Assembly: GCA_937922955.1 (NCBI GenBank)
Contig: CALAKO010000225.1
Span: 1-10,581 of the forward strand
Length of the DNA stretch: 10,581 bases
Reading direction: 5' to 3'
DNA from: an uncultured Peptococcaceae bacterium
GTDB lineage: Bacteria > Bacillota > Peptococcia > Peptococcales > Peptococcaceae
Positions within the stretch are counted from its first letter, which is position 1. The number at the start of each line of letters is the position of its first letter. The notes under the pieces are model-generated. The model ran no database searches and was not told the DNA's origin. It worked only from the letters and a program-made list of their open reading frames with translations. Position numbers and translations under genes: made by a program. This document shows, piece by piece, positions 5,833 to 10,581 of the stretch.

Positions 5833-6955
5833 TGCCGATCGAGAGGCGTTGGAATCCATATGGGATTATTGTTTTCATGATGGAGAAGCGTTTCAACGAT
5901 GGTATTTTAGCTCGTACTTCCGTCCTGAAGAATGCCTTGTAGGCTGTGTGGATGGGCGTCCAGTGGCCAGTTTGCAGATTATTGATCTGCCAACGCGAGT
6001 TAAAGATCGGACGCTTCGCGCTGGTTATATTGTTGGAGTGGATTGCTTGCCGGAATATCGTGGGATGGGGTTCACAAAATGCTTGATGGAGGAAGCCATC
6101 TTGCATTATGCGCCGGCGCATGATCTGCAGCTGCTGCATTTAATGCCGTTTGAAGCCGATTTTTACGAGCCTTTTGGTTTTGTGTTCAGCGATTTTCATT
6201 TTAAGATGGATCTCGACATTGCAGAGTTTTATCGTTTGGGTGACAAACATGCAGCTCGGCAATTTCGTTGGGAAAATGTGGATATGACAAGGCTTGATGA
6301 GTGGCTGCCGCGTTTGGAACGCGCCTATGAGCGCTGTACAGCGCGATACGATTTGTCTGTTGAACGCAAGGGGATGCGCCGTTGGCAAGCCTTGACGGAT
6401 GACTTGGCGATGGAGGGCGGCTTTTTAAAGCTGCTGATTGATGAGCACAACAAACCAGCAGGGCTCTTGGCCTATATAATGAAGGAAGAAGCGCTCTTTG
6501 TTCGTGAAGCGCTGGCGTCTGACAGCGCGTCTCGACAGGCCATTTATTACTACATTGCCAGCCATCGTTCCCAAGTGAAAAACGTGCAGTGGTCAGCGCC
6601 GGATAATGAGGCTATTGTTTTTCGGCGTGGCAAAGACAAAGATGGTGTGCGTTATCAGCCATTTATGATGAATTATATTTTAGATCCGATGGTGCTGCCG
6701 TTGTTGACAAAGGCTGTTCCGTCGGAAGATCTTTGGTTTTCAGTACCGGATTGCGGTGTTTATCACTGGCCGGCAGGTGCGAAAACTTTACATAAAGTCA
6801 ATGAAGAGATGGATTGCTTGACTTTGGATTGTCGCCAGCTTACACAAATGGTTTTTGACCGAGGATGGGAGGCACCAGAGAATCATAAAACGTTCCGTGC
6901 ATTGGCAGCGCTCTTTACAAATAAGCCAACCATTTTTAACAATGAGTACTTTTAG
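5801..6955 (+). CDS. GNAT family N-acetyltransferase, Eis-like two-domain
   Basis: This is a 384-residue acetyltransferase-like protein. Residues about 1-130 form a GNAT domain: a start typical of the fold (RMATDADREALESIWDYCF), strand-like segments (CLVGCVDGRPVASLQI) and an acetyl-CoA-binding loop at 80-95 (VDCLPEYRGMGFTKCL), then the FYEPFGF turn at 121-127. The remaining residues, about 135-384, match the arrangement of Eis-type enzymes with a second GNAT-like half and a C-terminal SCP2-like region. Eis proteins of mycobacteria acetylate amines, but the substrate here cannot be read from sequence. The ATG at 5801 follows AAGGGTGTG at moderate spacing; an in-frame ATG at 5822 is the alternative. 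It overlaps the end of the DUF2156 gene by 32 bases, a pairing I believe recurs in clostridia-like genomes. It ends in TAG, and no terminator hairpin is evident before fakA. Confidence 0.87.
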   Translation: MSQQQIRMATDADREALESIWDYCFHDGEAFQRWYFSSYFRPEECLVGCVDGRPVASLQIIDLPTRVKDRTLRAGYIVGVDCLPEYRGMGFTKCLMEEAILHYAPAHDLQLLHLMPFEADFYEPFGFVFSDFHFKMDLDIAEFYRLGDKHAARQFRWENVDMTRLDEWLPRLERAYERCTARYDLSVERKGMRRWQALTDDLAMEGGFLKLLIDEHNKPAGLLAYIMKEEALFVREALASDSASRQAIYYYIASHRSQVKNVQWSAPDNEAIVFRRGKDKDGVRYQPFMMNYILDPMVLPLLTKAVPSEDLWFSVPDCGVYHWPAGAKTLHKVNEEMDCLTLDCRQLTQMVFDRGWEAPENHKTFRALAALFTNKPTIFNNEYF

Positions 6956-6967
6956 GAGCGGTTCATA

Positions 6968-7045
6968 TTGCAATTCGCTTTAAAATTGGGTATCCTTTAT
7001 GTGAGTGCAATCATATTTTAGTGGTGCAAGATCCCAGTTTTGCAC
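6968..7045 (+). promoter_or_regulatory. fakA upstream region: weak promoter and inverted repeat GTGCAA-N10-TTGCAC
   Basis: TTGCAA (6968-6973) lies 17 bases before TATCCT (6991-6996), a weak -35/-10 candidate. Further down, GTGCAA (7024-7029) and TTGCAC (7040-7045) form a perfect 6-base inverted repeat with a 10-base spacer, ending just before the ribosome binding site AGGAGGT (7049-7055). A third copy of GTGCAA lies at 7005-7010. This could be an operator for an unknown regulator or an RNA hairpin next to the ribosome binding site. It does not resemble the FapR or FabT sites I know. fakA may instead be read from the upstream operon, since no terminator separates them. Confidence 0.35.
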
Positions 7046-7061
7046 TGTAGGAGGTCCAGCG

Positions 7062-8717
7062 ATGTCTTTAGAGCTGACGATAGAAACAATTACCGCAGAG
7101 CAGTTGTTTAACATGATTCTTGCGGGTGCAGATAACTTAGATTTACATAAAGAAAGCGTAAACCAGCTGAATGTGTTTCCAGTTCCCGATGGGGATACTG
7201 GGACCAACATGGCGATGACCATGCAATCGGCGGCAAAGTTCATTCGTCAGGCCGAAGTGCCTAGTGTCGAAGAATATGCCAAACAGGCTGCATTTGGTGC
7301 TGTCATGGGGGCGCGTGGAAATTCTGGCGTTATTTTTTCACAGATCCTTACGGGCTTTGCCAAAGCCTTGACTGGATTAGACGTCATTGATTCTGCGGCA
7401 TTAGTAGCAGCGTTCAATGGTGGTGTCCAATCCGCTTATAAAGCTGTGAGCAATCCTATGGAAGGCACAATTTTGACGGTTGTGCGTGAAGCTGCTGAAG
7501 CCTTGGCGAGTCAGTATAAAAAAGAAATGGATATTCTGGAATGCCTGCGCATTTATATTGCTGCCGGGCATGCGTCTTTAAAAAGAACGCCAGATCTGCT
7601 GCCAGTATTAAAGCAAGCCGGGGTTGTTGATGCAGGAGGCAGTGGTTACCTGTATGTCGTTGAGGGGATGCTGGCCAGCCTTGAAGGAAAAACCATTGAA
7701 AAGCTTGAGGTTGAAAAAAACAGCGAGGCAGACTTGAATGATCAATTTGATCATTTCTTTGCAACGCCAGAGGATATTGTTTATCCATATTGCACAGAGT
7801 TTTTGGTTCGTACTAAGAAGACCGATGTGGAAGAGGATATTGATGTCTTAAAAAGCATGCTGAAAGATCTTGGCGATTGCATGTTGGTTGTTGGCGCCGG
7901 CAACACCATTAAGGTGCACATTCATACAGACCGTTTGGCGCGTGTTATTGAATGTGGTGCTTCTCTTGGCGAGCTGGACGATATTAAGATCAATAATATG
8001 CGTTCACAAAATAAAGCACTTCAAAGCAAAGGGCAGCAGACCGATGTTCCAGCTGTCTATAAAGATGCTATCATTGTTGTCTGCAATGGCGATGGGTTAT
8101 CGGACATCTTTAGCGGCCTCGGCGCAACGCACATTATCAGCGGTGGTCAAACGATGAACCCAAGCACGCAGGATTTTTTGGATGTGCTTGAAAATATAGA
8201 GGCAGATAATATTTTCATTTTGCCAAACAATAAGAACATTATTATGACGGCACAGCAGGCTGCGGGCATGGCAAAAACTAGCAATGTGCATGTTATTCCA
8301 TCAAAAACGTTCCCACAGGGAATTTCCGCGTTGATGGGCTTTATGCCGGAAACGGATGCAGAGGAAAACATCAACAATATGTCGGCCAGTCTTGCTGCTG
8401 TACAAAGTGGTGAAATCACACAAGCGGTCAGAGATACCACCATTGACGAAGTGGACATTCGTCAAAATGAATACATGAGTATTCTTGATGGCAAAATCAT
8501 TGCTTCCTGCCAGACTCTGGATGAGGCTGTTGAAGCAATGGTAGAGGCTATGATCGATAATGATGCAGAGCTGGTCAGCTTGCATTATGGACTTGATGTA
8601 GATGCTGACGATGCAGAAGCATTGTTGGAAAAACTCGAAGGAGAATACGACGACATCGACTTTGAACTCTACGATGGCGGACAAAGTGTATATCACTATA
8701 TTGTGTCTGCGGAATAA
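7062..8717 (+). CDS. fakA: Fatty acid kinase catalytic subunit FakA (DAK2/DhaL family, YloV-like)
   Basis: FakA phosphorylates fatty acids bound to a FakB (DegV) protein, giving acyl phosphate for phospholipid synthesis from exogenous or recycled fatty acids. The ATG at 7062 follows a strong AGGAGGT (7049-7055); an open frame reaching back to 7005 lacks a site. The product is 551 residues, the usual length. The N-terminal DhaL/DAK2 nucleotide-binding domain has VPDGDTGTNM with the magnesium-binding D43 and D45, then GARGNSGVIFSQI (83-95) and DAGGSGYLYVVEGM (from 190). The middle domain has C244 and H286-x-H288 (CTEFLV, VHIHTDR), positions where staphylococcal FakA has zinc ligands as I recall. 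The C-terminal DAK1-like domain runs from about 330 to the end. A degV gene follows 13 bases later, which strongly supports the FakA/FakB assignment. A glycerone kinase role is unlikely because that enzyme uses separate subunits and different neighbours. Confidence 0.95.
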   Translation: MSLELTIETITAEQLFNMILAGADNLDLHKESVNQLNVFPVPDGDTGTNMAMTMQSAAKFIRQAEVPSVEEYAKQAAFGAVMGARGNSGVIFSQILTGFAKALTGLDVIDSAALVAAFNGGVQSAYKAVSNPMEGTILTVVREAAEALASQYKKEMDILECLRIYIAAGHASLKRTPDLLPVLKQAGVVDAGGSGYLYVVEGMLASLEGKTIEKLEVEKNSEADLNDQFDHFFATPEDIVYPYCTEFLVRTKKTDVEEDIDVLKSMLKDLGDCMLVVGAGNTIKVHIHTDRLARVIECGASLGELDDIKINNMRSQNKALQSKGQQTDVPAVYKDAIIVVCNGDGLSDIFSGLGATHIISGGQTMNPSTQDFLDVLENIEADNIFILPNNKNIIMTAQQAAGMAKTSNVHVIPSKTFPQGISALMGFMPETDAEENINNMSASLAAVQSGEITQAVRDTTIDEVDIRQNEYMSILDGKIIASCQTLDEAVEAMVEAMIDNDAELVSLHYGLDVDADDAEALLEKLEGEYDDIDFELYDGGQSVYHYIVSAE

Positions 8718-8730
8718 GTGAGGTTGATTC

Positions 8731-9606
8731 ATGAGAATAGCGATTGTAACAGACAGCACCGCTGATATTCCACAGGCTTTGGTGGATGCTTTGAATATCA
8801 AAGTTATTCCATTGTCTGTGCATTTTGGTGGGCGAGCCTATTTGGATCGTATTGATATCTCAAATGAGGAATTTTATAATTATATTGGAACAGCGAAAAC
8901 ACTGCCAACCACGTCTCAGCCGTCTCCGGCTCAGTATTTGGATGTGTATCGAACCTGTAAGGAAGAAGGGGCTGAACGCATTTTTTCCATGCACCTTTCT
9001 TCAGACATGAGCGGCACCTATCAAGGTGCAAAACTTGCGGCAGATATGATTAAAGATGAGATTCATGTAGAGGTTGTTGACAGCCGTACAGTGACCATCG
9101 GGCTTGGATTGCAAGTTATCACTTTGGCTTCTTATTTGCAGGAACATCCGGAAGCAACTTGGGAAGAGGTCATGGCCTACGTTCACTCCATGGTTGAGCA
9201 AACTCGCATATACTTTCTGCTTGACAGCCTGGATAATCTGCAAAAAGGTGGCCGCATCGGAAAAGCTAGTTATCTGGTAGGATCCATTTTGAACATCAAG
9301 CCGGTGCTGATTGTTGCTGATGGGTTTATAGGTGCCTATGAAAAGGTTCGCGGCAGAAAGATTGAGAAAGCCATTGATCGGCTGACGGATATTGTTGTTG
9401 AAAAAATTGATCCGGATAAGCGCTTATATCTGGTGCTGGGATACAATAACGAAAAGTACCTTCAGCTGTTAAAGGAGAGTTTACTGCCAAAACTTGCAGC
9501 ACGTCCGGAATTTGTGGAAAAAGATCCGGAGTGTTTTGAACTTGGCAGTGTTGTTACAACCCATATCGGGCTTGGCGGAATTGGCGTAGCATTTTATCAA
9601 GTATAA
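8731..9606 (+). CDS. fakB: DegV family fatty-acid-binding protein (FakB-type)
   Basis: DegV/FakB proteins hold a fatty acid in a buried pocket and present its carboxylate to FakA for phosphorylation; the acyl phosphate then goes to PlsX/PlsY. The ATG at 8731 follows GAGGT (8720-8724) at 6 bases. The product is 291 residues, typical for the family. Signature elements are VTDST (6-10) at the N-terminus, LPTTSQPS (58-65) with the ligand-binding threonine/serine, HLSSDMSGTYQGA (88-100), GRIGKASYLVGSILNIKP in the second domain, and THIGLGGIGVAF near the end with the conserved histidine 278. There are no signal peptide or membrane segments, so it is cytosolic. It lies 13 bases after fakA and 12 before the next gene, in one operon. 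Chain-length preference (saturated or unsaturated) cannot be told from sequence by eye; other fakB copies may exist elsewhere in the genome. Confidence 0.93.
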   Translation: MRIAIVTDSTADIPQALVDALNIKVIPLSVHFGGRAYLDRIDISNEEFYNYIGTAKTLPTTSQPSPAQYLDVYRTCKEEGAERIFSMHLSSDMSGTYQGAKLAADMIKDEIHVEVVDSRTVTIGLGLQVITLASYLQEHPEATWEEVMAYVHSMVEQTRIYFLLDSLDNLQKGGRIGKASYLVGSILNIKPVLIVADGFIGAYEKVRGRKIEKAIDRLTDIVVEKIDPDKRLYLVLGYNNEKYLQLLKESLLPKLAARPEFVEKDPECFELGSVVTTHIGLGGIGVAFYQV

Positions 9607-9618
9607 GAGGTGGACAAA

Positions 9619-10077
9619 ATGGATAAACTGAAGAAGATTGAGAAACGTCTCGAAAAGCTTTATCGTGTACAAAAACAGCTTGAAAAGAAGAAAAAGAAAA
9701 TGATGAAGCTTGCTGCGCAAAACAAGAAAAAAGTGGCTGCTAACAGCAAGAAAATGGCTGCTGCAAAAACACCTGTAAAAGTTGCAACTAAGGCTGGCGT
9801 AAAAAAGAACAAAATGCTGAAGCTTATTGCAACCTCCATTGGACTAGCGGTGTTCTCTACGGTTGTAGCAGTGGCTGTCACCAAACTCATTCAGCGTGCA
9901 AACATTCAAAAGAAGGCTGGTATTAGAAATGCGGCTGCAGAAGACAACGACTACCCATCTGTTGCAGCGAACGCAGATTATGAAAAGGCAAGCCTTGAAG
10001 AATTGGAAGAAGCGCTGCTGAAAGTGGAAAATCAGCTGGAAGAAGTAACGGCTGCCATTGAAAATTCCAAAAAATAA
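9619..10077 (+). CDS. Hypothetical lysine-rich single-pass membrane protein
   Basis: I do not recognise this 152-residue protein. The ATG at 9619 was chosen because GAGGTG (9607-9612) lies 6 bases before it; a GTG at 9610 in frame is part of that site. Residues 1-66 are extremely basic (23 lysines): first a probable coiled coil (LKKIEKRLEKLYRVQKQLEK), then an Ala/Lys/Pro/Val stretch (AAAKTPVKVATKAGVKK) like a histone H1 tail. Residues about 67-91 form one hydrophobic transmembrane helix (LIATSIGLAVFSTVVAVAV). Residues about 105-149 are acidic and end in a second coiled coil (SLEELEEALLKVENQLEEV). The positive-inside rule places the basic end in the cytoplasm and the acidic end outside. It is the third gene of the fakA-fakB operon, with a terminator just after it. 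It could bind DNA, RNA or anionic lipids at the membrane, but this is inference only. Confidence 0.8.
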   Translation: MDKLKKIEKRLEKLYRVQKQLEKKKKKMMKLAAQNKKKVAANSKKMAAAKTPVKVATKAGVKKNKMLKLIATSIGLAVFSTVVAVAVTKLIQRANIQKKAGIRNAAAEDNDYPSVAANADYEKASLEELEEALLKVENQLEEVTAAIENSKK

Positions 10078-10083
10078 TTCTTT

Positions 10084-10118
10084 GCCCATCACCAGATTTG
10101 GTGATGGGCTATTTTTTT
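10084..10118 (+). terminator. Intrinsic terminator ending the fakA operon
   Basis: GCCCATCACC (10084-10093) pairs perfectly with GGTGATGGGC (10100-10109) around AGATTT, and TATTTTTTT (10110-10118) follows. It isolates the fakA operon from rpsB. Confidence 0.93.
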
Positions 10119-10128
10119 AGAAAAATGC

Positions 10129-10157
10129 TTGCATGCACGCTGTAAAGATGATATACT
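10129..10157 (+). promoter_or_regulatory. Promoter of rpsB
   Basis: TTGCAT (10129-10134) lies exactly 17 bases before TATACT (10152-10157), which also has an extended -10 TG at 10149-10150. This is the best-formed promoter in the window and fits a ribosomal protein gene. The predicted start near 10164 leaves a leader of about 110 bases. Confidence 0.82.
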
Positions 10158-10176
10158 CTTAACGTTGTAAAAAACA

Positions 10177-10239
10177 CGGTTCTTTGTTCCGCGCTCTGGA
10201 GCTCACAAGGGTGAGAGGGACGCGTAAAAAATGGAACCG
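10177..10239 (+). promoter_or_regulatory. Structured 5' leader of rpsB, candidate S2 autoregulatory RNA
   Basis: The leader folds by eye into one long interrupted hairpin. CGGTTC (10177-10182) pairs with GAACCG (10234-10239). CGCG (10190-10193) pairs with CGCG (10221-10224). CTCT (10194-10197) pairs with AGGG (10216-10219). CTCAC (10202-10206) pairs with GTGAG (10211-10215) around the loop AAGG. There is no T tract, so it is not a terminator. Ribosomal protein S2 represses its own mRNA through a leader in gammaproteobacteria; a similar role here is inferred from position and structure. It could equally be a stabilising 5' hairpin. Confidence 0.5.
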
Positions 10240-10275
10240 GAAGAAAAAATCCAAATTATGAGAGGAGGTGCCAAA

Positions 10276-10581
10276 ATGTCAGTCGTATCTATGAAACAAC
10301 TTTTAGAGGCTGGGGTACATTTTGGTCATCAAACACGTCGCTGGAATCCTAAAATGGCGCCGTACATTTTTGCAGAAAGAAATCAGATCTACATCATTGA
10401 CTTGTCAAAAACTGTCAAGCTCATCAATGAAGCTTATGATTTCGTAAAGGAAGTCGTTGAAGAAGGAAAACCAATCCTGTTCGTTGGTACTAAGAAACAG
10501 GCTCAGGAATCCATCAAAGAAGAAGCCATTCGCGCTGGCGAATATTTCGTTAACGAAAGATGGCTCGGTGGTATGCTGACC
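10276..10581 (+). CDS. rpsB: 30S ribosomal protein S2, N-terminal part (3' end outside window)
   Basis: S2 is a structural protein of the small ribosomal subunit, binding late to the 16S RNA at the head-body junction and needed for S1 association where S1 exists. The first 102 codons are present and the frame is open at the window end. The start MSVVSMKQLLEAGVHFGHQTRRWNPKM is diagnostic of S2, as are FAERNQIYIIDLSKTV, PILFVGTKKQAQESIKEEA and the terminal NERWLGGMLT. The ATG at 10276 is preceded by a perfect AGGAGGTG (10263-10270) at 5 bases. Two in-frame ATGs upstream (10231 and 10258) would add residues not found in S2 and lie in the leader, so they were rejected. In Bacillota rpsB is normally followed by tsf (elongation factor Ts), which would be just outside the window. 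Confidence 0.98.
   Translation, partial: MSVVSMKQLLEAGVHFGHQTRRWNPKMAPYIFAERNQIYIIDLSKTVKLINEAYDFVKEVVEEGKPILFVGTKKQAQESIKEEAIRAGEYFVNERWLGGMLT

Noticed and set aside
7005..7061. 19-codon upstream extension of fakA.
   Set aside because: No ribosome binding site precedes it, while AGGAGGT at 7049-7055 is well placed for ATG 7062 and the family begins there.
8147..8801. Minus-strand open frames opposite the end of fakA and the start of degV (up to 166 codons).
   Set aside because: Both plus-strand genes are unmistakable and the antisense products are low-information, cysteine- and histidine-rich translations typical of shadow frames.
10202..10224. The AAGGGTG...GACGCG stretch in the rpsB leader recalls the T-box antiterminator motif.
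   Set aside because: The conserved TGGNACCGCG core is absent, there is no following terminator, and rpsB is not an amino-acid or tRNA-charging gene. The bases are better explained by the CTCAC/GTGAG and CGCG/CGCG stems.
10231..10275. In-frame ATGs at 10231 and 10258 upstream of rpsB, giving an N-terminal extension.
   Set aside because: The perfect AGGAGGTG at 10263-10270 fixes the start at 10276, and S2 proteins begin close to MKQLLEAGVHFGH.
1..10581. CRISPR arrays, insertion sequences, phage genes or toxin-antitoxin pairs.
   Set aside because: I saw no regularly spaced repeats, transposase or integrase motifs, or small paired toxin-antitoxin frames on either strand.

Overview
The window looks like a chromosomal segment of a Bacillota (Firmicutes) bacterium of moderate GC content. 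Three things point there: strong AGGAGG-type ribosome binding sites, short intergenic gaps closed by GC-stem/T-tract terminators, and a gene set typical of that phylum (a SecA with a C-terminal zinc tail next to prfB, an SAP-DUF6434 protein, a DUF2156/GNAT pair, and a fatty acid kinase FakA beside a DegV/FakB protein). Neither tRNA gene encodes its CCA end. I cannot fix the class or genus from sequence alone. There is no sign of a phage, insertion sequence, CRISPR array or defence island; this is mostly core genome.

Layout. 1-2496: the 3' part of secA, an intrinsic terminator, prfB (release factor 2) and a second terminator. 2497-3823: a more AT-rich SAP-DUF6434 gene (+) converging on an unrecognised 153-aa gene (-), with a shared bidirectional terminator between them. 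The minus-strand gene has a promoter whose spacer contains a run of seven C. 3824-4807: tadA followed after 12 bases by tRNA-Ser(CGA) and a terminator, then tRNA-Val(GAC) with its own promoter and terminator. 4808-6955: an extended -10 promoter, then two overlapping genes for a DUF2156 protein and a two-domain GNAT acetyltransferase. 6956-10118: a short leader with an inverted repeat, fakA, a degV/fakB gene, and a lysine-rich single-pass membrane protein, ending in a terminator. 10119-10581: a strong promoter, a structured 5' leader and the start of rpsB (ribosomal protein S2), cut by the window end.

How the genes work together. Translation dominates: release factor 2, the wobble adenosine deaminase TadA, two tRNAs and ribosomal protein S2. 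SecA drives protein export. FakA and the DegV protein should form a fatty acid kinase, in which the DegV-type subunit holds the fatty acid and FakA phosphorylates it to acyl phosphate for phospholipid synthesis. The DUF2156 and GNAT proteins are probably acyl- or aminoacyl-transfer enzymes of unknown substrate.

Points worth a second look: prfB lacks the usual programmed frameshift and has a terminator immediately before its ribosome binding site; the C7 tract in a promoter spacer; the structured rpsB leader; the inverted repeat before fakA; and the histone-H1-like basic membrane protein in the fakA operon. I do not see a clearly new multi-gene system here.
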